NCBI RefSeq assembly: GCF_950295315.1
Contig: NC_080181.1
Coordinates: 39,833,375 to 39,897,374, forward strand
DNA length: 64,000 nucleotides
DNA from: Erinaceus europaeus
Taxonomy: Eukaryota; Chordata; Mammalia; Eulipotyphla; Erinaceidae
Direction of reading: 5' to 3'
The first letter of the stretch is position 1. Each line of letters starts with the position of its first letter. Of this stretch, positions 21,272 to 31,838 are shown in pieces. The notes beneath the pieces are model-generated. The model saw only the letters and a list, made by a program, of their open reading frames with translations, was not told the DNA's origin and did not search any database. A program made the translations under genes and the position numbers.

Positions 21272-21622
21272 TTAGAATTGGGGGTGCTGGTAAGATTTAG
21301 AATTTTCACCCTTGTGAGAGAGACGCCCTGTAGAGGGGTCAGAACAGATAATCACATTTAAAGATTCTAATAAATCTCTGCCCAATAGGTTAGTGCTGAT
21401 GTCAGCAATCAAAGGGCAGAAAAGTCGGGTAGTCCCATCAGGATCTTCCCAAACAAGTGGGTCTTGGGTCTGAAAGGCCTGTGTAAGGCCGCCCACCCCA
21501 TGAGGTCTAGGTCCAGGGAGGAGATTCCAGTGCCTGGGCACCTCCTTCTGTCTTAAAATAGTTCTGTCAGCTCCGGTATCAATCAGACATTTAAAAGGTT
21601 TTTTGTCAATCAGGAGTGTCAT
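21272..21622 (-). pseudogene. pro: Endogenous retrovirus pro (aspartic protease) remnant
   Basis: The minus-strand frame carries the aspartic-protease active-site motif LIDTGAD near residue 13 and a LLGRDLL motif near residue 78, in the spacing usual for retroviral proteases. These enzymes act as dimers to mature Gag and Gag-Pol. The start used here is only where the open stretch begins; in betaretroviruses pro is reached by frameshifting. No dUTPase domain was seen between nucleocapsid and protease, although many betaretroviral pro genes have one. Confidence 0.88.
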
Positions 21623-21634
21623 AATTGGGTGACC

Positions 21635-21873
21635 TCATTCAATAACAGGGGTAGTCCACAATACTTCTGGCTCTGGACTAGCACCTACCCTTTCCAGCTG
21701 GCTATCTTTATCCTGGGTCCTCTCGTGGACTGGGTGCTCTCCCCTATGCTCAGCAGGGAGCAGTGCAGGGGGCAGTGGACAGGCTCCCTGGCTGGATGGA
21801 GGCGTGATATCTACAGAGCATTCTATTATTTCCATATCTTTCCCTCTTTCAGGGGCTAAGGGTTGCCCCAAAT
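21635..21873 (-). pseudogene. Retroviral linker between nucleocapsid and protease
   Basis: An acidic, proline-rich open stretch between the second zinc knuckle and the protease. It has no dUTPase motif and no domain I recognise; position is the only reason to assign it to gag-pro. Confidence 0.5.
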
Positions 21874-22170
21874 CTAGTTTAAATCTCTGTCAAAGTCTGG
21901 TAAAAGTGTGCCATCTTTATGCGTTTTAGAATGACACTCTTTTCTCCAATGATAGCCCTTCTGGCACCGAGAACAAAGTGTCTTATCTTTCTGGTTGCCA
22001 GATGGGGTGCAGGGTCCCTGTTTGCCTTTAAAACACTGGTTACGCCAGTGCCCCTCGTGACCACACTGAAAGCAGGCTCCCTTCTGTTTATCTAGGGCAG
22101 CTGCAAAAGCTTCACCAAAGTGGTGGCCTGGTGAGTGCTGGATCCTATCTCTTGAGTGGCTAAAATCCAC
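21874..22170 (-). pseudogene. gag: Endogenous retrovirus gag, nucleocapsid
   Basis: Two intact CCHC zinc knuckles are visible: CFQCGHEGHWRNQC and, 27 residues later, CSRCQKGYHWRKEC. Two knuckles are typical of betaretroviral nucleocapsid, which binds genomic RNA. The frame differs from that of the capsid segment upstream, so gag is broken between them. Confidence 0.92.
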
Positions 22171-23024
22171 TGACTTGGGGTCTCATTCTTTAGAGACAAA
22201 CATGCCTGACGGAAGTCTGGAAGCATTCCTTCCCATACTATAGTTTTTAATAATAACTGACGGACATTTGGATCAGAAAAATTTCTCTCTAGGCTGGCCT
22301 GTACTCTGGTGATAAACTTACTTAAAGACTCATCTCACTCCTGGCATAGGGTAAGTATAGGGGCAGGACTCTCGCCTGTAGGCGGTGTTAATCGGTCCCA
22401 TGCCTGCATTGCGCAGAGGCGCACCTGGTCAAAGTAACCGGGTGGAAACCTGGCCTCTGCCTGAAGAATTCGGGTGCTCAAGCAGCCTGTGCCAAATAAT
22501 GCATCAAAATTCCAACCTGGCTGCCCTTCAGTATTTCTATGGGCTTGCTGCAAACACTCATCCCAAAAAAATGCTTCCCACTGGAGAAAAAGCGGGCTAG
22601 GGAGTACAGCTCTCATAATATCCCTCCAATCTTGGGGTGTATTTAAACTTTGTAGATAACCCTGGAGAATAGACTTTGTCCAAGGGGAATGAACCCCATC
22701 TTCCCGAATAGCGATTTTGAATTCTTTTAATTCAGAAGCTGCATAGGGGTACCAGGAGCTAGGTTTCTGCCTGTTTGGGACCAAATTTACAGGGTACACA
22801 CTAAGCTGTCCCAGGGAAAACTGATCTCTTAGCTGGCATAAGCGTCCAGAGTCTGTCATAGCCACTTTTGGAGCGACAGGGAGCAGTGAGGTAGTTGGAG
22901 CAGGAAGAGGAGGGAGAGGGGCGGTGCACAGGGTCTGTGCAGGTGGTTGTGGATCCCGCTGCTGCCTTTCATTTATTGGCATGTCCTGCGGCTCTGGCAC
23001 AGCCAGAATCACTGGTGCGGGCAA
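22171..23024 (-). pseudogene. gag: Endogenous retrovirus gag, capsid
   Basis: The open stretch from 23024 to 22335 carries capsid N-terminal-domain features common in betaretroviral Gag (YPVNLVPN, a WYPYAASELKEFK stretch and PLFLQWEAFFWDEC). A stop at 22335 interrupts it; the C-terminal domain, with a major-homology-region-like stretch, continues in the next ~160 bases. Proline-rich text precedes it. The shell-forming protein cannot be produced intact. Confidence 0.85.
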
Positions 23025-23584
23025 TAGTGCCTGTTGTGCCGAGGGCGGCGGCGCTTGTGGGAGCTGTACAGGTTGTGGCAGTTACAGCAATGAAGCCGTG
23101 GGTGCCTCTAACTGCGCACTGGGTGCAGTCGGTGGTGACTGACATGGCGGCTGAATCGGAGGTGCCTGTGCCTTCGGAGCTGGCTATGTTACTGCCCAAG
23201 GCGGTGATACAGGCAAAAATAATGCTTGTGGTCCAGGGGGCAACACCGGAGATGGTGGCCTGGTCCATGCAGGGAAGGGCAGGGGTATCTGAGGAGGAGG
23301 TGGAGGTGGAGAGGAAGGAGCAGAGAATGGTGGAGGGAGAGATGGAAACTGTAGAACAGATTCTTCAGATTCTGCTCTTTCTGGAGAAAAAAGCTTAGAC
23401 TTAGCCAAGAGAGCAACCTGATCCCTTAATTCCTGAATAGCAGTCTCAAGGCTAGCCTCTTTTTTAGTATCTGATCCTTTCAATTCCTTTAAGACTTGCA
23501 CTGGGGGTGCCAGAGTGGCCCCGCCCTCTAGCGACTTGGCTGAGGGAGAGCTGTCCCTTTTCTCTGGTTCCTTAGCAGATGCTG
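23025..23584 (-). pseudogene. gag: Endogenous retrovirus gag, proline-rich linker
   Basis: A long Pro/Ser-rich region between matrix and capsid (for example LPPPFSAPSSPPPPPP), in the position of the phosphoprotein/p-domain of betaretroviral Gag. Frame changes occur near 23502-23584 and 23025-23184. Confidence 0.75.
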
Positions 23585-23851
23585 CTACTGTTTTAATGCA
23601 GCAATGATTGCCAGGAACTGAACATCTAGTTCTCTTAATCCTTCAGCTTCCTCCTTGCTGGCTAAATATGCCACACAGGCCCATGACTCTGGGTCATAGA
23701 TATGCTCTTTCCTAAACCAGGGGGCTACATGAATCACCACATTCCAAAATCGTAGGGCCTGTTTCTTTGATAGCTTTAACGCTCTGGTAGCTAACAAGTC
23801 TCGAAAGCACTTAATTGGAGGTTCCTCCTGGGTTGAAAAAAAATTCTCCAT
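23585..23851 (-). pseudogene. gag: Endogenous retrovirus gag, matrix-like N-terminus
   Basis: Starts at an ATG at 23851 and reads 88 codons, with a KLSKKQALRFWNVV helix and VAPWFRKEH as in betaretroviral matrix. No N-terminal glycine for myristoylation is visible at this ATG, so the true start may have been further upstream or lost. Confidence 0.7.
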
Positions 23852-24235
23852 GTCAGTTTAGCTCAGAAATTAGGTGAGGGTCTAGAGCAAATGTTACAAA
23901 ATTTGGATAGGAGGAAAGATTAGGTCAGACCCGTTAAGATTCAACGGGGGAAGAATACTCAGTTTCTCAGAGCCTGGCCAGGGTTCTGTTCCACTGAGGT
24001 TCTCCCTCTGTGTCCTCTCCACGAGCTTCCCTGGAGTGTGAAAAGATAGGGAGAAGGAGAGAAAGATCACAGGGGCTCAAATGAGAGCCTTGGGGTTACC
24101 TTTCCGATGTGCTTCGCTATATGTTCTTGATTTCCTGAAGCTACGGTCCTGATCCCCTCGGTTGGGCCAGCGTTTTTCAACCAGGTGAAGGCTGATGCCT
24201 GATAGGCCGATTTTCTCTTGAGGTCCGGAAATTCT

Positions 24236-24253
24236 GCCCCACGTTGGGCGCCA
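24236..24253 (-). other. Retroviral primer-binding site, tRNA-Lys type
   Basis: On the minus strand the 18 bases read TGGCGCCCAACGTGGGGC, complementary to the 3' end of tRNA-Lys(1,2). This places the provirus with lysine-primed class II / betaretrovirus-like elements. Confidence 0.93.
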
Positions 24254-24263
24254 GATTTCGGGA

Positions 24264-24588
24264 TGTCTCTCTCCTTCTCCGGCACGGTGGCCTACAGGGG
24301 AAAGGTAACGGGCTGGTTTTTTCTCGCTCACGACAGGGGTGACACGAAGTAAAAGACACCAGGGGACTCTTAGTGTGAATCCAGAATCTGAGTCCTTGAG
24401 TCCCAGAATCCTAGAGTCCGTTTATTAGCAAAATGGACATGAGTTAAATAGAAAAGCAATGGAGGTAATTATTGTTGAAATATGACAGAAATTACAGGTT
24501 TCTTCACAGTCAGCATGCCCCCAAGGTAGGGGGCTGGTATGACAGGAATTGATGAGATACAAAACAGTTATTTTCCATGACACAAGCA
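24264..24588 (-). repeat. Endogenous retrovirus 5' LTR
   Basis: On the minus strand: a U3-like region, a TATTTAA-like box near 24460, the polyadenylation signal AATAAA at 24421-24426, then R-U5 ending '...GAGAGAGACA' about 10 bases before the primer-binding site. The outer edge is uncertain: TG/CA termini fit 24588 or 24611. No 3' LTR remains in the window. Confidence 0.75.
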
Positions 24589-24669
24589 ACTCCTATGGAT
24601 TTTGTTAAACAAAACCTATGGTTTTGTTAATGTCTCCTTTTTTAAAATAAATAAATAAAAAATAATAAA
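24589..24669 (+). mobile_element. Family T 3' tail on the retroposon
   Basis: 'cctatggttttgttaatgtctcc' followed by an A/T-rich tail matches the last ~45 bases of family T copies at 46450-46509, 49089-49137 and 27098-27143. A partial duplicate ('cctatggattttgttaa') lies just before it. Confidence 0.75.
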
Positions 24670-24684
24670 AGAAATTCAAATCCC

Positions 24685-25420
24685 ATAAAGTGAAGGAAAA
24701 AATAGAAAAAAACATATCAGTTTTTCCCCCAGCATGTACATTCATAATCAAATTGAGACTTACTTTCATAATAGAGTTTTTTCACCAGTGTTAATATGAG
24801 AAACGAATATTTGGTGCAAGTTATTAAGAGGACAAAATCAAATAAAACATCATTTAGGACATGGTTTTATTAAAACTACACTTTGCTCTTTCTTTTAGAG
24901 ACCCCCAGGTTAGGTTTCTAACTAGATGAGAACATGTCCAATTAGGTGGACTTTCCACAGTGTAACTTGAAATTAAATATTATTGCCATTCTTATGACTT
25001 CAAGTAGGTCAACAGTATAATCAAATTAAATGAGTTGAGTACTTATTCTTGGATTAATCAAATCTGAGCCAAAGATGTATTCACTAACACTTAGTCAAGG
25101 TCTTTATTTATTTCATACTAGAGAAAAAAAAAAAGAAAGAAACCCTGGCACCATATAGGAAAATAATTGAGATCCACCTTAAATTAATAGTATAAAATAT
25201 TTCCAGTTTTGTATATTATACAAAATGATCCTGAGTGTTTTTATTAACTATGAATGTTTTATCTTTTTAAATCCTAAGGGCTTGGTGATTTTGCAACTTC
25301 AACTTGCTTATAGCTTGCAGTGCTTCAGTAATAAAGTTGCCTTCCTTTTAGATCTAAATATCATCACACAATATAAGAACACTTCATTATAAAAAAAACC
25401 TTCAGTTATAATTATTATTT
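24685..25420. other. No recognisable feature
   Basis: AT-rich unassigned sequence with one poly(A) run near 25122-25133. No gene signal. Confidence 0.4.
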
Positions 25421-25424
25421 TTAA

Positions 25425-25612
25425 ACCATTTATTTAATAGGAGAGAAAGAAATCGAGAGGCAAGGAGGAAATAGAAAGATGCCTGCAGCCCTGCTTCACC
25501 ACTCATGAAACTTCCCCTCTTCCTGCAGGTGGGGACTGGGGCCTTGAACCTGGGTCCTTGCACATGGTAACAACATGTACTCTCAGCAAGGTGCATCACC
25601 AGCTAGTCCCTA
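25425..25612 (-). mobile_element. SINE-B
   Basis: A reverse copy: 'ggagagaaagaaatcgagagg', 'cctgcagccctgcttcaccac', 'gccttgaacctgggtccttg' (B box), head 'aaggtgcatcaccagctagtccc'. Confidence 0.92.
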
Positions 25613-25689
25613 GTTTCTATTTGTTAGTGAATTATTATAGCCACCTATAATGCCAATTATCATTCACATTTTAAAAGTGTGAATTTATA

Positions 25690-25815
25690 GGATGGAGGGT
25701 AGATAGCATAATGGTTATGCAAACAGATTCTCATGCCTGAGGCTCCAAAGTCCCAGGTTCAATCCACTGTGCCACCATAAGCCAGAGCTGAACAGTGCTC
25801 TGGTTAAAAAAAAAT
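25690..25815 (+). mobile_element. SINE-C
   Basis: A tRNA-like head with A box 'tagcataatgg' and B box 'ggttcaatcc', then 'gccagagctgaacagtgctctgg' and a poly(A) tail. RNA polymerase III transcription is inferred from the two boxes. Confidence 0.88.
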
Positions 25816-25849
25816 TAAAAAGTGTCAATTTATATATTTGGTTGCTTCA

Positions 25850-25955
25850 TGAAAGGGAGAGAACCACACTATCACCTAGGCACATGCAGTGCTAGTGCTT
25901 AAATTCAGAGCCTCACCCATGCATGTTCTGTGCTCTACAATTGAGCCACCTGTTT
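25850..25955 (-). mobile_element. SINE-C
   Basis: The reverse complement of a SINE-C: 'tgcagtgctagtgcttaaattcagagcctc' and head 'gtgctctacaattgagccacct'. With the preceding plus-strand copy it forms an inverted pair. Confidence 0.7.
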
Positions 25956-26195
25956 AAGTGTGACATTTTGATGTTGATCATTAAACACAGTAAGATTCAC
26001 TTGCACTAGTATTCCCACACCATAGGCTCTCTGCCTCACCAAAACAAAGCTGTTTGAGGTTACTTTCCCAGTATGTCACATCAGCATAGACAGGAACTGA
26101 GTTAAAATGTATCACATAATGGCAATTTTTTTTTGAATTAGTTAATTCTTAATGTAGACCAGCATGAGAGTAAGGAACTTCTTGAAAATGTCTGT

Positions 26196-27143
26196 CTTTC
26201 TCTCTCTCCACTGTCACTGGTCATCTCTATCAGGAATAACATAATGGACCCTTTTGTGGGCCCCTATAGGACCTTACCCCCAATGTGGGTCTACAATGGT
26301 AGGGAATGTTCCATTCTCTGAAGGGAGGTTGGATAACATACTCTACCACCTGAGGAAGATGGGTCCTGAAATTGTGTAGCTTAGAATATTCCTGCTCATG
26401 ACCACAGCATATGAGCTTGGATTTACAGGGATGCAGAGGTTATAGAGGTTCCTATGCTGAATATGGACCCCAGATCAAATGATGGAGTTTACAGTTAGCA
26501 ATATTTATATACTTTTCCCATATTTGGGAGCTACATTTTTTCCTGATCCAACTTTCTAGACCTTTTTCCAACTATGACACCATTTCCTTAGATAATAACT
26601 TGGGTCCACCTACATATTAGATGTCAGGCTCAGGCAAAAGCTAGTAAAATCACGGGCCCTTTGGAATGTACCTAAAATACGCCTACTAGCGTTTTCCAAA
26701 ACAAAGACCCCAAATCTTCATCTGCAATATTCTTGGCTTTGAGTTCATGGTTAGTCAACGATTTGTTCTTCTATATATGTTAACTCTTTTTTCAGCCACC
26801 AGGTTCCAGATACTGCCATGATGCCAACTGGAATTCCCTGGGCAGATGACCCCACCAATATGTCCTGGAACCCTGCTTCCCCAGAGCCCTGCCACACTAG
26901 AGAAAGAGAGAGACGGGGCTGGGAGTATGGATCAATCTGCCAATGCTCATGTTCAGCGGGAAGCAACTACAGAAGACAGACGTTCCACCTTCTATACCCC
27001 ATAATGACCCTGGGTCCATACTCCCAGAAGGATAAAGAATAGGGAAGCTGTCAGGGGATGGGATGGGATATGGAGTTCTGGTTTACCCATGTTACCTATG
27101 GTCTTATCAATATTTCCATTTTATAAATAAAAATTTAATAAAA
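26196..27143 (+). mobile_element. Family T element, 948 bp, with TSD
   Basis: An ORF-less repeat ending 'cctatggtcttatcaatatttcc' plus an A-rich tail. Its 3' 780 bp match 55484-57172 ('atattcctgctcatgaccac', 'gtttacagttagcaatatttat', 'gatgaccccaccaatatgtcctgg', 'gaccctgggtccatactccc'); its first ~160 bp differ. The TSD is 'gaaaatgtctgt' (26184-26195) and 'gaaaatatctgt' (27144-27155), 11 of 12 identical. Confidence 0.85.
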
Positions 27144-27155
27144 GAAAATATCTGT

Positions 27156-27880
27156 ATTCAGAGAGTATAATAGGAACCTTGACAGGTTTCTTGGTGAAAA
27201 TCTGAAGAAGAAACCATTATAACTGTCATGGGGAGAAGGCTGAGCTCAATATTGGGATGTGTATTTAGAGCATCTACAGCTAGCACCTACTTCATGAGGA
27301 ATGGTGGTATGAAGATTTTCTCAGCTAGAGGAGGGTCAGAGGTCACCTGTCCCTTATGTTTTGCTATGTCTTTGTTGGTGGGTGGTTGTAGTATCAAAAT
27401 GGAAGCATGGTTCACTCTTCAGTGAAATAGAAGTGTAGCATTGCAACTGGAAAAGGCAGCAGGACAGGGTGGGGGACTGGAGAAATACTTGTGAAAGTCA
27501 TAGCCCAAAGACACAAAGGTAAAAGTCTGTGATTTAATCATAAGAATGTTCACTTCTAACACCTACACTTTGCTACCACACCAAAAAATATTGCAGTATA
27601 ATAGCAACAGATTATAATGAAAAATAAAAATCATAAGACACAGACTTTCTTTGAGGAGGAGTACTTAGGAAACTTTAAATAAAACACGAAGACTACCAAG
27701 AAATCTGACATATCTGACTATAAATAAACTTATTACTAGTTAAACTGACATAAATATACTAAGAGATCCTAGTACATAGTGCAACCTGTTTAGCTTTCTA
27801 TGGAAAAGTACAAGGCAACCAAAATGACAAGAAAACATATAGTCTGAGTAGAAAAAGCAATAATCAGAAATAGACTCAAA
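27156..27880. other. No recognisable feature
   Basis: Unassigned sequence; no coding frame or repeat was recognised. Confidence 0.4.
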
Positions 27881-27895
27881 TGATACAGATATTGA

Positions 27896-28176
27896 GGGAG
27901 TTGGGCGGTAGCACAGTGGGTTAAGCGCACATGGCGCAAAGTGCAAGGACCGCTGTAAGGATCCCAGTTTGAGCCCTCCGGCTCCCTACTTGCAGGGGAG
28001 TCGCTTCACAGGCGGTGAAGCAGGTCTGCAGGTGTCTATCTTTCTCTCCTCCTCTCTGTCTTCCCCTCCTCTCTCCATTTCTCTCTGTCCTATCCAACAA
28101 CGACAACAACAATAATAACTACAACAATAAAACAACAAGGGCAACAAAAGGGAATAAATAAATATTTTAAACAAAA
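27896..28176 (+). mobile_element. SINE-A
   Basis: A plus-strand copy with A box 'tagcacagtgg', B-box region 'gtttgagccctc', 'gaagcaggtctgcaggtgtct', 'tgtcctatccaacaacg' and tail 'gggaataaataaata'. The repeat 'agatattga' flanks it (27887-27895 and about 28177-28185). Confidence 0.95.
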
Positions 28177-28219
28177 GATATTGAAACTACCATATTGATG
28201 AATACAGATTTGGATCTCC

Positions 28220-28220
28220 T

Positions 28221-28275
<55 letters not shown>

Positions 28276-28303
28276 TTATATATATATATATTTATATATG
28301 TAA
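28220..28303. repeat. (TA)n microsatellite
   Basis: About 80 bp of nearly pure TA, with a few TTTA and TGTA interruptions. Confidence 0.95.
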
Positions 28304-28314
28304 TTTTTAAAAAT

Positions 28315-28510
28315 ATTTATTTGCTGGATAGAGACAGTCAGAAATTGAGAGGGAAGGGTGTGATAGAGAGGGAGAGAGATAGAGTGACACCTGCAGCACT
28401 GCTTCACCACTTGTGAGCTTTCCCCCTGCAGATGGGGGCCAAAGGCTCGAACCTGGGTCCTTGCACACTGTAACATGTGCACTCAACCAGGTGCACCACC
28501 ACCTGGCCCC
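28315..28510 (-). mobile_element. SINE-B
   Basis: A full reverse copy: 'ggatagagacagtcagaaattg', 'cctgcagcactgcttcaccac', 'ggctcgaacctgggtccttg' (B box), head 'caggtgcaccaccacctggccc'. Among the best preserved SINE-B copies here. Confidence 0.95.
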
Positions 28511-28634
28511 TTTTAAATTTATATTTTATCACACTCCAGCTTTCATAAAAATACCAAAGACAGTCTACTTTCCACTCCCTTCATAGTTTCCTGCTGAGTG
28601 ATCATAATTCAATGACTTGTTTTTTCCTTTTTCT

Positions 28635-28915
28635 CTTTTGCCTCCAGGATTATTGCTGAGGCTTGGTGCCAGCATTACAGTCCACTAGTCCTGGTAGCCA
28701 TTGTTTCCCCATATTAATAGCTAGGACAGAGAGAAATTGAGAGGGGCACAAGAGATAGGGAAAGAGGAAGATGAACACTTGCAGACCTGCTTCACCACTT
28801 GTGATATTTCCCTGCTGCAGGTGGGGAGCAGGGGCTCAAACCTGAATCTTTCAGGAGTCCTTGTGCTTCATACCATGTGTCCTTAATCAGGTGAACCACA
28901 GTTTGGCCCCCTCAA
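28635..28915 (-). mobile_element. SINE-A
   Basis: A reverse copy with 3' module 'gcctccaggattattgctgagg', 'ggacagagagaaattgag' body, 'ggggctcaaacctgaatc' and head 'caggtgaaccacagtttggcccc'. Older than the 6-7 kb copies. Confidence 0.88.
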
Positions 28916-28924
28916 GGCCATATT

Positions 28925-29112
28925 TTGATTCCTCCTCTGTTTTGTTACATATACAAATGGAACCACGCAATATTAGTCATTATCCTTAGGATTTATCTCA
29001 CTTGACATAGCTATCTATGGTTCCATCCAGATTGTCACAAATTGAGAGATACATTTCCTTATAACTGAGTAGAATTCCATTTTGTATCTATTCCACAACT
29101 TCTTATCCACTT
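28925..29112 (-). mobile_element. Old L1 3'-UTR fragment
   Basis: 'atttatctcacttgacatagc', 'ggttccatccagattgtcac' and 'ctgagtagaattccatttt' are the reverse of the L1 3' terminal region shared by old mammalian L1s. Confidence 0.65.
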
Positions 29113-29400
29113 ATTTTTTTCTTTATTGGGGGATTAATATTTTATACATTGCATAGTAACTAAAACAGTTTGTACAGGCATAACACTTCTCAGTTTTCCA
29201 CATAACAATACTACCCCCACTAGGTCTGCTGTCACCATTTTTGGACCTGTACTCTCCCCCCCAACCCACACACACCAGAGTCTTTTACTTTGGTGCAATG
29301 CATCAACTCAAGTTCTGGTTCTCCTTGTGTTTTCTCTTCTGATCTTGTTTTTCAATTTCTGTCTGAGAGTGAGATCATCCCATATTCATCCTTCTGTTTA
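29113..29400 (-). mobile_element. L1 3' end, 5'-truncated
   Basis: The L1 3' UTR begins 'ctttattgggggattaatat', passes 'ttttccacataacaatac' and stops at 'catccttctgttta', where the next L1 copy begins with a T-rich tail. It is a separate insertion from the long L1 that follows, because the 3' end sequence repeats at 29412. Confidence 0.85.
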
Positions 29401-31838
29401 TTTTTTTTTTAATTTCTTTATTGGGGGATTAATGTTTTACAATCAATTGTAAATACAATAGTTTGTACATGCATAACATTATTCATTTTTCACCTAACAA
29501 GTCAATCCCCACTAATTCCTCTGTCATATTTTTGGACCTGTACTCTCCCCTCCACCCACCCCAGAGTCTTTTAATTTGGTGCAATACACCAACTCCAGTT
29601 CAGGTTCTACTTGTGTTTTTCCCTTATGATGTCACATCTCAACTTCTGCCTGAAAGTGATATCATCCCATATTCATCCTTCTGTTTCTGACTTATTGCAC
29701 TTAACATGATTTCTTCAAGCTCCATCCAAGATTGGCTGAAAATGGTGAAGTCACCATTTTTTATAGCTGAGTAGTATTCCATTATGTATATATACCACAA
29801 CTTGTTCAGCCTCTCACCTGTTGTTGGACACCTGGGTTGCTTCCAGGTTTTGGCTCTTACAAATAGTACTGCTAAGAACATATGTGTACACAAATCTTTT
29901 TGGATTGGTGTGTTGGGGAATTCCTTAGGATATATCCCCAGGAGAGGAATTGCAGGATCATAGGGTAGGTCCATTTCTAGCCTTCTGAAAGTTCTCCAGA
30001 CTGCTCTCCACAGGGGTTGTACCAATTTACATTCCCAATAGCAGTGAAGGAGGGTTCCTTTGATCCCACACCCTCTCCAGCATTTGCTGCTGTTACCTTT
30101 TCTGATGTATGACATTCTCACAGGAGTGAAGTGATATCTCATTGTTGTCTTTATTTGCATTTCTCTGACAATCAGAGACCTGGAGCATTTTTTTCATGTG
30201 TTTCTCGGCCCTTTGGATCTCTTCTGTGGTGATTATTATGTCCATGTCCTCTCCCCATTATTGGATGGGGTAATATGTTTTCATGCTGTTGTGTTTGGCA
30301 AGCTCTTTATATATTTTGGTTATTAAAATCTTGTCTGATGAATGGCATGTAAAGATCTCCCATTCTGTGATGGGGTCTCTTTGTTTGGGTATTGGTTTCT
30401 TTGGCTGTGCAGAAGCTTTTTAATTTGATGTAAACCAACAGGTTTACACTTGCCTTAGTCTTCTTTGTAGTTGGATTTGTTTCATTGAAGATGTCTTTAA
30501 AATGTATGTGGAAAAGAGTTCTGGCAATATTTTCCTCTAAGTATTTGATAGTTTCTGGTCTAACATCCAGGTCCTTGATCCACTTGGAATTTACTTTTAT
30601 ATTTGATTAAATATAGTGAGTGGTTCAGTTTCATTCTTCTGCATATTTCAATCCATTTTTTTCAAAACCATTTGTTGAGGAGACTCTGCTTTCCCCATTT
30701 AATAGTCTGGGCACCTTTGTCAAAGATTAGATGTCCATAACTGTGGGGGATTACTTCTGGGCTCTCAATTCTATTCCACTGGTCAGTTTGTCTATTCATG
30801 TCCCAGTACCAAGTACTTTTTATTACAATGGCCCCATAATACAATTTGAGATCTGGGAGTGTGATGCCTCCAATTCTGTTCTTTCTTCTAAAGATTCTTT
30901 TGGCAATTCTATGTCTTTTCTGGTTCCAGATAAACATTTGTGGCATTTGTTCTATTCTCCTAAAAAATGTGGTTGGGATCTTGATGGGGATAGCATTACA
31001 TTTGTAGATGGCTCTGGGTAGTATATTCATTTTGATGATGTTAATTCTTCCAAACCATGAACATGGAATATCTTTCCACTTCTTTGAGTCTTTTTCAATT
31101 TACTTGAGTAATGACTCATAATTTTTAGTATACAAGTCTTTTACTTCTTTGGTTAGGATAATTCCTAGATATTTTAATTTTTTTTTAGCTGGAATTGATT
31201 TCTGGATTTCATCTTCTTCTAACTTAATGTTTGCATATAGGAATGCCACTGACTTTTGAATGTTAATTTTGTAGCCTGACACCTTAATGTATTGCCTTAT
31301 GATTTCCAAAAGCTTCTTGCGGGATTTGTTAGGTTTTTCTATGTATATTATCATGTCATCTGCAAATAAGGAGATTTTGACTTCTTCTCTTCCAATCTGT
31401 ATCCCTTTAATTCCTTTCTCCTGCCTGATTGCTATAGCAAGAACTTCCAACACTATGTTGAATTATAGTGGTAATAATGGGCAGCCCTGTCTAGTACCTG
31501 ATCTGAGGGGAAATGCTTCTAGTTTTTCACCATTGAATATGATGTTGGCTATAGGTTTGTTATGTATAGACTCCACTATCTTCAGGAATTTTCCATCTAT
31601 TCCCATTTTTTGTAGTGCTTTGATCATTAAGGGATGTTATATTTTGTCAAAGGCTTTCTCTTCATCTATTGATATGACCATGTGGCTTTTGGTCTTGCTT
31701 TTATTGATTTGGTGGATCACGTTAATTGATTTACGTATTTTAAACACAGCCCCTCCATTGCTATACTCTTTGCACCAGCCTGGGTTTAGAATCTCAATTG
31801 TTTGGGGCCAAGCAGTGACACACCTGGTTGAGCTCACT

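Larger units (their letters stand above)
20097..24684 (+). mobile_element. Retroposon carrying antisense endogenous retrovirus sequence
   Basis: The 15-bp sequence 'agaaattcaaatccc' occurs at 20097-20111 and again at 24670-24684. Between the two repeats are 4.56 kb ending in an A-rich tail on the plus strand (24640-24669). The body is a betaretrovirus-like provirus read on the minus strand, cut inside pol at the left boundary and extending through the 5' LTR at the right. Between LTR and tail lies a short segment matching the 3' terminus of family T ('cctatggttttgttaatgtctcc'). Retroviral integrase gives 4-6 bp duplications and LTR-bounded insertions. A 15-bp duplication plus a tail instead indicates L1-type retroposition of a plus-strand RNA, 5'-truncated in antisense pol. 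Confidence 0.8.

Noticed and set aside
22895..23398. 167-codon plus-strand open frame
   Set aside because: It is antisense to the proline-rich gag linker of the endogenous retrovirus.
20097..24684. Ordinary proviral integration
   Set aside because: The outer repeat is 15 bp, the left edge lies in the middle of pol with no LTR, and the right edge has an A-rich tail; none fits integrase.
25690..25815. Genuine tRNA gene
   Set aside because: A and B boxes are present, but there is no cloverleaf with acceptor stem and the unit continues into SINE-C body and poly(A).
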